From Acanthopleura granulata (Eukaryota > Mollusca > Polyplacophora > Chitonida > Chitonidae): a DNA stretch of 64,000 bases. Below are positions 33,871-44,934 of this stretch, one piece after another. The translations under genes and the position numbers were made by a program. The stretch covers positions 7,112,759 through 7,176,758 of the forward strand of contig JABBOT010000080.1 of NCBI GenBank assembly GCA_016165875.1. Direction: 5' to 3'. The notes beneath the pieces were generated by a model, which was not told the origin of the DNA, made no database searches, and saw only the letters and a program-made list of their open reading frames with translations. Numbering within the stretch: the first letter of the stretch is position 1; each line of letters begins with the position of its first letter.

Positions 33871-34164
33871 TTTTTTCACTAGCGCTGTAGAACCACATAA
33901 AAGTACATTGTCGAAAACTGAACCCGTGTTACTGATATCTTATAGTCAAGAAGACAGCATAACAGATTATTTCTATACAGCCATTTGATATATACAGTTA
34001 GCAAAAGGCCGAAGAAAATGTCATAATGTGGTAAAATATTTTAATTGTTCCCCGAAATGGACATCGCCATTTCAGGGTACTTAAGACACTGTGTGACATG
34101 GGATGTTGCAGTCTCTGAAGAAACTCATGTTGTGTCTGACATTCTGTGGCCGCACGTTATCCTG

Positions 34165-34350
34165 TAGCAGCATTGCAGGTTAGACCTGTTCCAATGGCGG
34201 CAGCATGTTGGCGGATGAACTCGCCGTGCCGCATATATACATACATACTAAGGACTCCGCGTCGTCGCATGACTGAAGAGTTGTTAAGAACGACGTGAAA
34301 ACTTAAGCACACATACACACATACATGCGCACACACGCACACATACCTAC
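34165..34350 (+). mobile_element. SINE-B fragment (3' part) with (CA)n tail
   Basis: Matches SINE-B from about GGCGGCAGCATGTTGGCGGA through TAAGGACTCCGCGTCGTCGC, GACTGAAGAGTTGTTAAG and AACGACGTGAAAACTTAAGC, ending in ACACATAC repeats. Confidence 0.75.
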
Positions 34351-35010
34351 GTAACAACCCCACCACCCCACCGGTACACGCTCTGAGAGCAAAAGTCAAC
34401 GGGGCAAAGTGTCAGTATGTGAGAATAAGGTCATACTTTAATCTTTTCAGGCTATTTGCATGACAAAAGACCATTCTTATCAAACGACGTATCACGCGAC
34501 CACAGCGAGAATTCACGGTTATGTCCTAAGTGCTCTAAATTTTGCGGTCAAAGGCGGATTAGCACTGGAACCGATTTAGCGCAATCTTCCCACTGGGTGT
34601 TTCTAGGTTAGGTCATTATGTGGATTCTTTTCAAATGGATTTCAGTTTGATTCAATGGGCTTTATACAGAACTGTTGGAATTCCATGTATAGAACATGCC
34701 ATACCACGAGAGAAAGTATACATTTGAAAATAATCTTCTAGATTTAGGCACACACTTGAGCCAACGAATCATACGAAAATAATTTGCATTTATACATCCT
34801 TCTACACTCGCCTGCTAATTCCTGATATGTAGGTAGACAGACCGGGTGGAATTCTATTTCCAAGGCAATTTCTGGTATTAACTGGATTAGTCTGTCTGTT
34901 TGAAAACGATGCCGTCTAAATTTTTCCCTTAAGCAAACAATAAGGTTTTGGACCTTAAGGTAATACGCTGTTATCCATGTATTCAATAATGTATCACGAA
35001 AGATAAACAA
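34351..35010. other. No recognisable feature
   Basis: An 88-codon minus frame (34744-35010) is open, but nothing in it is familiar. Confidence 0.4.
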
Positions 35011-35014
35011 TGTC

Positions 35015-35360
35015 TGTCAGATCTAAATAAAAGTAATGGGAAGAAATGAATTGTCCATCACGTCTATCAGACATCCCATGGGGAGGTAAGCCTTGCTCCC
35101 TCCCGGTGGGATAAGTTCTTGCGTGGTTGCTTTATCATGTCTCGCTTTGTTTCTATTGATTATCTGCCATATGACGTCTCTGTTGTTTTTATTAGTTTGC
35201 TTAAGATCCTTTTGGATACGAGTCATTATAAACCAGTCTTCAGTGTTCTACACGTTATTAACTTTAGTTGCGAGAGGTTGTTAAACGGTGTTACACAGAC
35301 GCCTCCCAGGGCTGGTTTGATAGTCCGCCAAAGACATTCGGCTTAATTAGTGCAGAAATT
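35015..35360 (-). repeat. rep-4 dispersed repeat, copy 5
   Basis: The minus strand carries GAGACGTCATATGGCAGATA followed by ATCAATAGAAACAAAGCGAG and, upstream, CAAAAGGATCTTAAGCAAAC. This is the 5' half of rep-4 as seen at 10890 and 15890. Confidence 0.7.
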
Positions 35361-35364
35361 AAAT

Positions 35365-35920
35365 TGCACAAGGAGATAAACATGCAGACTGGAAACAGAG
35401 CACCACTGATTCTAAAAGAACATATTCTTCTAAGTTGTTAACACGCAGATGTCTAGCACCATCAAACCGAAATTAACGTTGATATGACCTTCGATGGAAG
35501 GCATCAGTGCAGAGTAGACGAGTACTTCGCCTATTTCAGTTTATAGTGTAGAATCAAAGGGGAACATTTAAGGCCAGAAAGATTCGGGTATATAACCTGC
35601 ATTGTTGGTTATCCCTTCCTGTTTTGGGCATGGCATTTTGTAAGCAAATTGGTAGCGTATGGTGAAATCACCTTAAACCCTTGTCGCTATTAGTAGCCGG
35701 AAATTTTGATGTACATGGAAAAATAGTTTCTATTTTATCATTTTTTATCATTTGATACTGTGGAAACTGTGAACTGCACTTCATTATCTATATCATTAAA
35801 AAATTCTTGAATTGGCATCTGTGGAAAAAATTATGTTATTATATCCCACTGAATTCTTTGCTGAGTACCCTGTGCTAAATTTCTAATTTCCACACATGTA
35901 TATTATCCTTTAATATATGA
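35365..35920. other. No recognisable feature
   Basis: No shared repeats or credible coding sequence. Confidence 0.4.
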
Positions 35921-35922
35921 AA

Positions 35923-36075
35923 GCGGCCGTATTATGGTGGGAAGAAACCGCACAAAGCCCGGTGAAACCCACAATCATTCAATGGTTTCTGGCGGGCCTT
36001 TATACGTGCGGTACGAGAGGGAGTCAGCCTGAGCTGGGCTCGAACTTACAGAGATCGCATTGTTGAGAGTTGTTC
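35923..36075 (-). mobile_element. SINE-A fragment (tail missing)
   Basis: Matches the middle of SINE-A in minus orientation: GGCCGTATTATGGTGGGAAG, CAAAGCCCGGTGAAACCCAC, TGGGCTCGAACTTACAGAGA. Confidence 0.8.
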
Positions 36076-36285
36076 AATTATTTATTTGATTGGCATTTTA
36101 CGGGGTAGTCCAGAATATTTCACCTATTTCACACTGGTAGCATTGTGGTGGGAAGAAATTGGGCAGCGCCGGGTGGAAACCCAGGCCCAACAGGCGGGTT
36201 GCTTAGAGACCAGACTGGTGAGGAACCAACATGGACCTGAACTCCGTGCTCTGCACTATCGCGTTAATCATTAGGCTATAAACTG
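36076..36285 (-). mobile_element. SINE-A copy adjoining another in the same orientation
   Basis: Starts at the ATTTATTTGATTGGCATTTT tail immediately after the previous SINE-A fragment. It runs through AGAATATTTCACCTATTTCA to GCGTTAATCATTAGGC. A head-to-tail pair of this kind implies insertion of one copy into the other, or a tandem pair. Confidence 0.8.
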
Positions 36286-36399
36286 TGAAGAAGTAAGATT
36301 CATTCTCAAAGGCAAATTCAGAAATATTTTTGGGCGGCAAGTTTGTTTCACATGATATTTTTATTGCATGTTACTCAGGAAGACCATTCCTAAATGCCT

Positions 36400-36645
36400 G
36401 TCTTGGGCTGTTCTCCTCCTCACCTAACGTTTAGTGCCTGAATTCCCAGGAGGAGTAAACTCTAACCAGATGAGCCGGATAATGATCTCGTCGCCCCGTT
36501 TGTCCCCGGAGAGGCAGAATCGGGACCTCACTGTGGGAAACAGTGTACTTCAGCAATATGGTTTCTTCTCGTCAATTCACCGACTTTCCTTTTAGGCTGT
36601 CCAAAGAGATTCCTCTTCTTGCAAGGCAGGTAAAAGCCTCACTTG
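36400..36645 (+). repeat. rep-7 dispersed repeat, copy 1
   Basis: TGCCTGAATTCCCAGGA, CGTCGCCCCGTTTGTCCCCG, GAGATTCCTCTTCTTGCAAG and GCAGGTAAAAGC match 47170-47412 in order. Confidence 0.6.
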
Positions 36646-37490
36646 GGGACCGGAGAATGAAAGGGATCTAAACCTGTATCTATATATGTAAAATAATTTT
36701 CCAGATTTTTGTAATTTTCATTTTCTTTGTTTTACAATTGCTCGGTTCTTGGTGGACTTCCATGGAATCTGTTCACTCCACAAATGACGATTTTATTAAA
36801 CATGTAGTTTTTTCTGGGGCCTTGCTTAAAATGGTCCCGTACTTCATCAGGCCAAGGCGGTATTTGTATAGATGTTGCCCTGTGTTGTGTGTTGCATTGC
36901 GGGAAAGAAAAGTGACAAAGGATATGGTAACTTTAAAAAAATTAACAAAACCACAAACTGCTCGAGAGTAATAGGAATTCGCCTTTCAGTATTTTTAAAC
37001 ATGGCTAAATAAAAGAGAAATTACGACAAAGTTCTTGAAACTTTGACACTGAAGGAGAAATGTTCCTGATCTCAAAATTCTAGCAGTGATGTATAGAAAT
37101 AGCAACACTACATTAGGTCTTGATATCCCTTGTGATCCACTAACGACTACTACCCAGTTTACGTGAAAAATTCTAGGATATAACCAAACGAACGATAATG
37201 TGGATAAATAATCGAGATCTACTGGCAGAAAGAGGTCAGTTTCCTGTGTTAAACATCGGAGGATCCTCAGTGTGGACGATGTAGGGAGTTTCAGGTAAAT
37301 CTCGAAAATTCCGAGACAGCGATAAAATATGGTGAACTAAGTCCAGGATCTGTACATTGTTAAAAATATCCGTGGTTTTGCCAAACTAACTCTGGTGTTC
37401 ATACGACGGTTTTACATAGACATATATTTGATTATCGACACCATATATACTAAATCAGTACCCGATTCGGATACTGATTTTATTTATCCG
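36646..37490. other. Mostly unique
   Basis: A 9-bp inverted repeat, AAATCAGTA..TACTGATTT, lies at about 37452-37481. No coding signal. Confidence 0.4.
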
Positions 37491-37494
37491 CCTA

Positions 37495-37700
37495 GCACAG
37501 TCATTACGTCTTTTCGTCATCATTGAAAACTGTTAACTCCTTTCCTTTCCATGGCTATGTTCTAATTTTCATATTTATGTATTTTCGTAGTTGTTTCGTG
37601 GTTTGTTTTATCCGTCGTTTTTGGAATTTCGTCTTGTGAATGTTGACCCGGAACGCCCATTTTGACTGACCGCTGGTACACAAATATCGGTTTCGACGCC
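37495..37700 (+). repeat. rep-3 dispersed repeat, copy 2
   Basis: CGTCTTTTCGTCATCATTGA, AAACTGTTAACTCC, TTGACCCGGAACGCCCATTT and CGGTTTCGACGCCTAGG match the copy at 38640. Confidence 0.75.
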
Positions 37701-37739
37701 TAGGATACAACTACGTCCCTTTGGCGGTAAAACACCCTT

Positions 37740-38010
37740 ACTACAAAAATCACGTGGAACATTTGAGGTTCGTATATAATTTCACAGCACGGTACCTTAC
37801 CAGGCCATTTGGGCCATTATTTCAAAGTGAACACACTTGGCAGCTTTTTGCCGCGCCATTTACCCGTAATTTTGCGGAAGTTCTATAACGGTGTAGATCT
37901 ATTCTCGTCCGATCGGGTCTTAAATGAATTACTCTGTCTGAAACAGGGTAAGACTGGAGATGTTTTTTCCTTCTATCTGCACATCTTCTTCTTAGATTGG
38001 GTCATGCGGT
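37740..38010 (-). repeat. rep-2 dispersed repeat, copy 3 (3' part)
   Basis: The minus strand carries CTCCAGTCTTACCCTGTTTC, AGACAGAGTAATTCATTTAA and GACCCGATCGGACGAGAATA, the rep-2 core. Its order relative to the plus-strand rep-1 at 38870 is the mirror of the rep-1/rep-2 pairs at 5.4-7.4 and 12.8-14.1 kb. Confidence 0.7.
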
Positions 38011-38106
38011 AATTCCTATCCTATAGGGAACTCTGGAAATACGATGGAGGGATAGGCAGAATTAATGAACTACACAAAACAGAATCGGCACCGAAGTAAA
38101 TTTAGA

Positions 38107-38200
38107 TTAACCAAAAAAAAAAAAAAAAAAAAAGGAACAAAGAAAAAAACAAAAACAAAAGAACAGAAAAAACAACCAAAACAACAAACAAAACAAAAAG
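38107..38200. repeat. Poly(A) and A-rich simple repeat
   Basis: About 26 A residues followed by AAC/AAAAC-rich sequence. Confidence 0.9.
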
Positions 38201-38635
38201 CAGATGAGTTTCTCGCGGTGCTGTGAGACATGTAACAAAATTGCACTTTTCCACTAGATACTCGTTTAACTTGGTTGATGAAATGTATGTGTACATTTAT
38301 TTCATTCCCTCATAAATTTCACGATATATCTACAGAGGTGTTATTAAATGAATGCATCGCGAAAGAGTGGCTTAGTTAACAGGAATACCAATCACTACAG
38401 TTAATATTGTAGTCGTGAAGCCATCGTTTGTGTTTAGTCGTCGTGGTACGCTTTAGGTGTGAAGAAAATTGGACAAGGCTGAAGAACAATGGTTGTCTGT
38501 ATCAGTGGAGCTAACAAGCACAATGGATGTTAGGTTGCTGCAGTCTAGATTGAGTAATACATAAACCATTACACAGACACCGCTTTAAGCCTATACTCGA
38601 AATACTCGACTCATAAAAAATTTACTGAGTTCAGC
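38201..38635. other. No recognisable feature
   Basis: Unique sequence between two rep-3 copies. Confidence 0.4.
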
Positions 38636-38639
38636 TTTG

Positions 38640-38868
38640 TTCAACATTAACTATGTCTTTTCGTCGTCATTGAAAACTGTTGACTGCTTCTCTTTGCATG
38701 AATCCGTCCTAATATTTTCATATCTTATATCCATTTTTAGTTTTTTCGTGGTTTGTGTTATTTGATGCTTCACGAAACTGTTCTTGGGATTATTGACCCG
38801 GAACGCCCGTTTTGCTAAACGGTTGGTATACGACTGTCGGTTATTGCGCCTTGGTTTATGCTATCTCG
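38640..38868 (+). repeat. rep-3 dispersed repeat, copy 3
   Basis: ATGTCTTTTCGTCGTCATTG, AAAACTGTTGACTGC, TTGACCCGGAACGCCCGTTT and GGTATACGACTGTCGGTTA. It runs straight into rep-1. Confidence 0.75.
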
Positions 38869-38869
38869 G

Positions 38870-39830
38870 TGAATTGTTCCACTTCACACTTTGCTTCGCT
38901 TCGCAGATTCCTTTCCGACTTTGAGTTATTCCGAGAATTAAGTGATCGGTATTTCTTAGTAATAGCCATCACCATAACTTGCTTTTATTCTTCTATCCTG
39001 CCAAACCCCTGCTGTCATTCACTGCCGCTGTTTGTGTGGGGCATCGATTATTCGATAGATGTTGACAGATCACAAAGCTGCAGCCAGCAATGGTGCTGAT
39101 AGGCATAAAAGGAAGGCGTTATGCCCAAGAGCTAAAAAGAGTCAGCCAGTTTAAAAATGGATTGGCTTTTATCGACAAACAGTTTCTTTCCAATATCATT
39201 TAAACCGTCTGCAGGGTGTTTGCTGTCTCTCGTCATATAGACTTGATTTATTGTTATTTTTCTGAAAATATTTCTTGTAGAGATCGTCTGATTACCGCTG
39301 TTAAATTTTCTTGGAACTGTGTCTTTCGATTATTGCCTTTGAGAGCACTTGTCGAAGAGACAGAACATCGTAAATGAAAAGTGAATTTGTCGTGCAGCGT
39401 GTTTTTACACCGTCGATGTCGCCTTTAACCATTAGATTCCCAGAAATTACACGGCGCTACGCCTAAGAGGGTTGATTTGACACTCTCCAAATCTCACCCA
39501 AGAGACATCCTTCTAACCATTGAATTTTTAACGTGGAGTGGTCATTATAACAAACGCCAATCTAATTCGACCCACAGACGACCAGACTGGAGTGCCCAGT
39601 CAGAAGGTCAGGCAGTGTGGCCTTTTATTGAGCTTGGTCTAGACTGACAATACCCGCATCGGACGAGAACCTAGGCCATTGTTATTCTGGTCACCGCTGG
39701 TCAGCCGGATTGACGGACGTTTAAACCTACGTTGGTGTCATTGTTACAATGGTCGATACCAAAAACAAATCCCAAGTGGTGATGTGACTTACCCGAGGAA
39801 AGCAGAGCACATAAGACGAGAGAACGTGAT
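38870..39830 (+). repeat. rep-1 dispersed repeat, copy 4
   Basis: Collinear with 49280-50340. Landmarks are GAGTTATTCCGAGAATTAAG, GATCACAAAGCTGCAGCCAG, TTTCCAATATCATTTAAACC, CAGAACATCGTAAATGA, AGATTCCCAGAAATTACACG, GACGACCAGACTGGAGTGCC and CAATGGTCGATACCAA. It contains a single copy of the segment (GGATTGGCTTTTATCGAC, about 39155) that is amplified five-fold at 45553-45682. Confidence 0.8.
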
Positions 39831-39834
39831 GATA

Positions 39835-40435
39835 TGCATGGAATTTCCACACATGCTATAAAATATAGATTTTTTGAATTTTGTAACTGACTTTTCATTT
39901 CTGTATGATCCCGTCAGATTACTCGCAACCACATTCTAGTACAGTAGACTCTCTGTAAACCGACCGTACTCGGGACCGAACAAAAATCTCGGTTTAGACA
40001 AGATGTCAGTGTATTAAACATGGGCAAGTAGCCTATAACAACAACAACAACAACAACAACATGTGTATTGTACATACATATACATTTAATTAAACTTGTT
40101 AAATAGGGCAGTGATGATTAGCAATAAACTATGGAAAGGAGCTGATCCATACTTTACTTTAGTACATACGCATAATTACTTTGCAAAAAATCGATCCAGT
40201 GTAGATTGTTGCTTCTTCATACGCTGGCGGACTTTCATCACTTGGGTGATGGAAGTCTTGATTTGAATGTGATCTAACAATCACTGGTCTTTTGCTGAAG
40301 AAAAATTCCTCAGCATTCGTAAATTTGCCAAGACTTCAGAGTAACCCATCTCAATCCCATCGTTCATTGTCGGGATCCTCCCCAAAATCTCCCTATGCCG
40401 TATCATCCCTTGCATCCGTCAGCAATTCAGCCTCG
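39835..40435. other. Mostly unique, with an (AAC)n run
   Basis: About ten ACA/AAC triplets at 40029-40062. No coding signal. Confidence 0.5.
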
Positions 40436-40489
40436 CACTCCATAGCATATTCTATCAAATACCCTTTGCTCATCTTCACTTTTGCACTG

Positions 40490-40562
40490 AACAAAAAAAA
40501 ACCAACCAAAAAAACAAAAACGACAACAACAACAACAAAAAACCAAACAAACAAACAAAAAG
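40490..40562. repeat. A-rich simple repeat
   Basis: AAAAC/AAC/AAAC expansion. The right arm has only CAGAAAAAG at the matching place (about 53012), so the expansion is private to the left arm. Confidence 0.85.
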
Positions 40563-41138
40563 ACCTTCTACATTCGCTGAGATATACAGGGTTCGGTTTT
40601 GTGATGATTTGTATTCATACCATTGTTTTCTTCTTCACATTTATTCCTTTGAACAAATCACATAATGAATCAATCCTTAGTATATAAAGAAAAGACATCT
40701 GTCGACATCTACGAGTTCTTTCCTGTAGACTTGCCTTATTGTCACACAAATCGCCATACCGTCTTCACGGTGTTTGGAATGGATATATATCGCTGTGTGA
40801 ACTGATTTACAATATACATCAACCTGTTTTAAGTCTTTGGACATTACTAACGTTGCCTCTTGTCTACTAAGCTCGGTTTGGGATGTTGAGGTCTGGATGG
40901 CTGGCGAGGAAAACAATCACTTCGTCAAATCGTCACTGATTCTTTAGACCCTTTCAAATCGTGTCTTCTGGGAACCAAAATAGATGGACTTCCAAAACAG
41001 ATGGACTTTTGGTCATGGTCATCTTTTCTAGGTAGAGAATGATAAATTAGAATTCGTGTGAAGTGTGGCTACGCCGCTGAAAGTAGATCCACAGATGTGC
41101 CAACCGTTCCGACCATTCATCATCGACTCGGTGCTTCT

Positions 41139-41475
41139 GATAATTTCTCAAATGAGACACGCGTTAACCGTTTAATCACGATGTCTGGAATGTATACAAG
41201 CACGGTGGTAAAACAGAATGTTCCCTGTCTTAAGAAAGCACGAGACATTCTTTTGTCATAGGAGCATCGGGTCAGTGATATAGCTTCAGCATAACGAAGG
41301 TGATGTGAATGGAGCTTGAAGTTTCTGACAATTTCCCAACTGAGGCACGCGTTAACAGTTCAATCAAGATGTTTGGATTGCTGGTAAAAGCTGAATATTC
41401 TCTGTCTTAAGAAAGCACAATTCATTCTGCTGCCATAGGACTAACTGATCAATGATATAGATTCAACAGCATGTA
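41139..41475 (+). repeat. Two tandem units of about 188 bp in the left arm
   Basis: GATAATTTCTCAAATGAGAC at 41139 and GACAATTTCCCAACTGAGGC at 41327 start two similar units. Each continues with CACGCGTTAAC and CTGTCTTAAGAAAGCAC. The right arm has the same two-unit structure inverted at 52080-52460 (period about 185), so the tandem duplication predates the inverted one. Confidence 0.8.
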
Positions 41476-41589
41476 TGTCATTTGTATGACATTGTCAGCA
41501 GCCTGTAATATTAAAATTCTTTTAAAATTGTTTGCTAGCATTTCCTTTTGTTTAACGCGACTGTACCTCAGCCATAAACATTTTATATA

Positions 41590-42740
41590 TTACATTTCCA
41601 TGCCGACCGAGGGGACTTACGTTGAAAGTTCACTCGCACTTAACTTCAGAGGTCATGTGTTGTTACGAACCCCGTCCTTGAGATATTGTACGTTTTAAAT
41701 TTCTTTTTGCGGTAACCGAGTTAGTGTGTGACCTACATTTTCCCTCTGTGTGCGTCATAGCCCGCACTGGAATTTAGTCGCATGTTCTCGAGGCTTCTGT
41801 TTCGTGTCATTGTACACAGAGCGTACATTGTGGAAAGATATACACATGTTGTAAACATGTTTAGAATGAAATCATCCAGAATTTTTTTACGTTAGTCTAT
41901 AAATATGAGCGACTAAGTTGTCTTTTATTCAAGTTCACGTGAGAGCAGTCATATTTACTTACTTAGGAGGATTTTGTGGGAATTGGAGATATCGGCTTTC
42001 ATGCCTATCGACATACGTCAGTTTGTACTCCATTTTCGTACATAGCACTTTTTGCCATTTGCTACTTTGAGACATTCTTTTAGAGCTTGTATCGCCCATT
42101 GTCTCTTTGTGCGATTACGTAAATTTTATCCCATTTTACAATGAAAGTGACTTTGTGTGTATTCCCGAGGAGTGAAACATACATCACCAGCTCTGCATCA
42201 CGGATGCTGTTGTCTATCCGTCTGCCCATTAAAGTTGCACCTTGCCGGGGAGTTGGATATACACCATAGTCGGCATACCGTGTCCACTGCTGTTTGTCAA
42301 TCCACTGCCATCCTTTGATTCGAGAATTTCCAGGAACTGTGGATTCTGTATCTACGTGGATTGACTTACCGGAATATTCCTTCCGGATATGGACGCTATC
42401 ATCAGTAAGAAACTATATATTTTGTAATTATCTGTACTATTTTGTGTATTATTGTCAGTTGTTCTATTTATCTATTTTGTTCAGATATATGTATTGAACT
42501 AAGTCTAGCGTCTTCGTGTTTCTTTGTTTGATCTTGTGTAAGGCCTATCGCTGTCTGGGAGTGGTGGAAGCCATTTGTTTATCATTTTTCCTCTCCGATA
42601 GCGGTATCCTTACGGTGTTCATTTCCAACTCTCGTTTGCTCGGCTGATCATTTTTTTTCAGAGTGATTGACAGGTAACTAGGCAGTTTAGGCGGTTTTTC
42701 CACGGTCTATGCCCATGAACAATACAAATCAAATAAAAAA
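41590..42740 (+). mobile_element. SINE-C copy in the left arm, split by a solo LTR
   Basis: With the LTR removed, ACTTAACTTCAGAGGTCATG joins TTCATTTCCAACTC and then TTTTCCACGGTCTATGCCC plus the ACAATACAAATCAAATAAA tail. It corresponds to the better-preserved tRNA-headed copy in the right arm at 51735-51985. The part between CTATGC and CAATACAAATC is shortened here. Confidence 0.65.
41661..42614 (+). mobile_element. Solo LTR, copy 2 (954 bp), with 4-bp target duplication
   Basis: Runs from TGTTACGAACCCCGTCC to GGTATCCTTACG, flanked by GTGT at 41657-41660 and 42615-42618. The homologous place in the right arm (near 51905) is uninterrupted, so the insertion is directly demonstrated. The element is collinear with the minus copy at 2906-3853 over its whole length. 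A TATA-like CTATAAATATGAGCG near 41897 could be the LTR promoter. It ends CG rather than CA, a small departure from the LTR rule. Confidence 0.85.
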
Positions 42741-42822
42741 TGTATTTTTTTTTGTCTGACTTCAATTTATATGTAAATACCTATAGCCGTCTAACAATTT
42801 CGACAGAAAATTTTCCACCACA

Positions 42823-43060
42823 TTATCTGATGTAGGAATGCGTGGGCGTCTCGATAGAGGGTTTAGAGTCTTGATGGTGTCTACGTCGCCTTATACCGAC
42901 GCTAAACCATTTAATTATACCTAGCCCAGTCTGAATAGTCTCCCAGTCTGGTCGTATTACGATTGAAATGAAGTTTTCTGCTTGTAATGGTCTTCTCCGT
43001 GGTCTAAAAAACACATATCGAATCTTTGAATGTTGAAGCAACATTCTATTTGCCATTCAC
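42823..43060 (-). other. Inverted-arm block with an open frame kept in both arms
   Basis: The minus strand encodes AENFISIVIRPDWETIQTG, then KWFSVGIRRRRHHQDSKPS. The right arm's matching strand (51430-51645) encodes AENFISMVIPPDWDTIQTG and KCFSVGIRRCRHHQYSEPS. Both frames stay open for over 60 codons. Base differences are not concentrated at third codon positions, so coding constraint is not shown. No family is recognised. Confidence 0.35.
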
Positions 43061-43405
43061 AATACGTTATAACAATATCTGGTAAAACTTTTGTAAAGAA
43101 AATATTGCATTGCTACGTTCATCATAAAAGGTTTCTAAAGCTTGTTTTGAAAATCACAGGGAAATGTGTCCAATTTTTGATGTGTATTTGTCATTTGCTA
43201 TTTCTAACTGTCTGCCCTCCTGGTCGTGCATAACTCCACTAGGTCTGTAACATTGCAGTGTGTGTTGGATGTAATGCCCAGTACGGCATCCAACATATTC
43301 TGATCCACTGGGCAGACTTTGCAATTTGAATTATTGGAATGCATCGCTTATTTAAAATCTATTAGATTATATTACGAAATCTAATTTTTTTTTGCACCAT
43401 TTTTC

Positions 43406-43603
43406 GCGGCGTAATGACCTAGAAACCTCTCACTGATGCCTTCCCTGTGTGTTCAAGTCCACTTCACTCTGGCTTCCTCTACGGTCGTACGTGGGAAAAC
43501 TGCGAATTCCCCCGGCGACTGCCCAGTATCCTCCTAATGTATTGCTGACCGCCGTCTAATGAGTGAAATATTCTTGAGTAAAACACCAATCAAATAAATA
43601 AAT
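43406..43603 (+). mobile_element. SINE-A copy in the left arm only
   Basis: GCGGCGTAATGACCTAGAAA through GTACGTGGGAAAACTGCGAA to CACCAATCAAATAAATAAAT. It is bounded by GCACCATTT (43394-43402) and GCGCCATTT (43607-43615), a probable target duplication. The right arm has no SINE at the corresponding place. Confidence 0.88.
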
Positions 43604-44934
43604 TACGCGCCATTTAAAAAATTTCCGGATAAAAAACATTTTTTGACGGGTTTTGTAGTTGTCGATTTTTAATTGCGGCTTAGTTGGTTCACCTGACGTT
43701 AAAATAATGTCCTTATTTTTCATATGTGTTTTGGATGTTCTCCTTATCGTTTCAAAAGGCAATGACCATTTTCTGGTTTAAACATGTTCTCGCCAAGATT
43801 TGGCTGAAATAATGCCGATTTGGCGTGCAGCCAGTATCATTCATTTAGTTTATAAAATTGCACACTTTGCCAAGACCCTGGACTACCGATTCGATTAAAG
43901 CGTTGTGTGACTAGTAAATGAGGTCGCAGGTTCTCACTGATCAATGACCGATTTCAGGACAGGATGTTAGTCAAGGGCTTGCCAAAAGGCTGTGGCTTTA
44001 CACAGCCCCCTCGAACAACTGAACCAAGAAACCAGGTCCCATACACCAATAAACAACAGTGAAACTTATTAATATGCTCTTCGCCAATTTTATCATTTTA
44101 TGCATAAAAAGAACAACTGTAGAATGTAACATGCAGCCTACTTCTAGATTAGAAGATGCATTTCTACCCTCTATTGCGTTTTCCTCAAAAGTAGATGTAT
44201 CTTGTTAACAGAATGTTCACGTGAATGAACTGGATGCAATTTTGCGCACTAGTCACACCGTAGGTAAACGGTATATGATGACGTGGGTAACACTCTCTTG
44301 TCCACAATCACAGACTCGCAATCTGCAAACCAAGGTGAAATACTTTATTATACGTCTAAAAGGGGTAATGACATGAGTTGTGAGACTCTCATTTCTTCAG
44401 TAATGTTTCTTGGTAATTATTGTTATTGATGATGTTTTATTTTCTCAGAAAACTCTTGCCTCTATGACCTAAGTATATTGGGTCATTCTTATCTGTAGAG
44501 ATCTATATACAAAACTGAATAAATATAAAACTCGTAAGACAGTTATAGAATACTGTAACTTTAATGACTTTTACATATGGGAAATATATTGGGGAGAAAA
44601 ATGACCATTGACAACTCTCCGTCCATTGTCATTGTCATAATGACAATGGTTAATTCTTTCGAGAATCTATGATGTATAAATATGTATAGGAAACTGAGGG
44701 AGGGGACGGGATTGTGGTTGCAGTGCAAATTACTTGCCAGAGGCAGACCGTTTTGTCTAGACACCCACCTACCAAACTGACTACTGTTGTATACCTCAAA
44801 TATTGACGATTACGATATCAAATTACAAATACAAAATTTCAAATTTTACAAATACATATCAAATTTTTTCTTATCGTATGTGTTGTGAATTCACATTGCG
44901 CTGTTGGAATTTGCTTATCATATCGACCACTTTA

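Noticed and set aside
40292..40687. A 131-codon Lys/Thr-rich frame
   Set aside because: It depends on an A-rich simple-repeat expansion that the other arm of the inverted duplication lacks.
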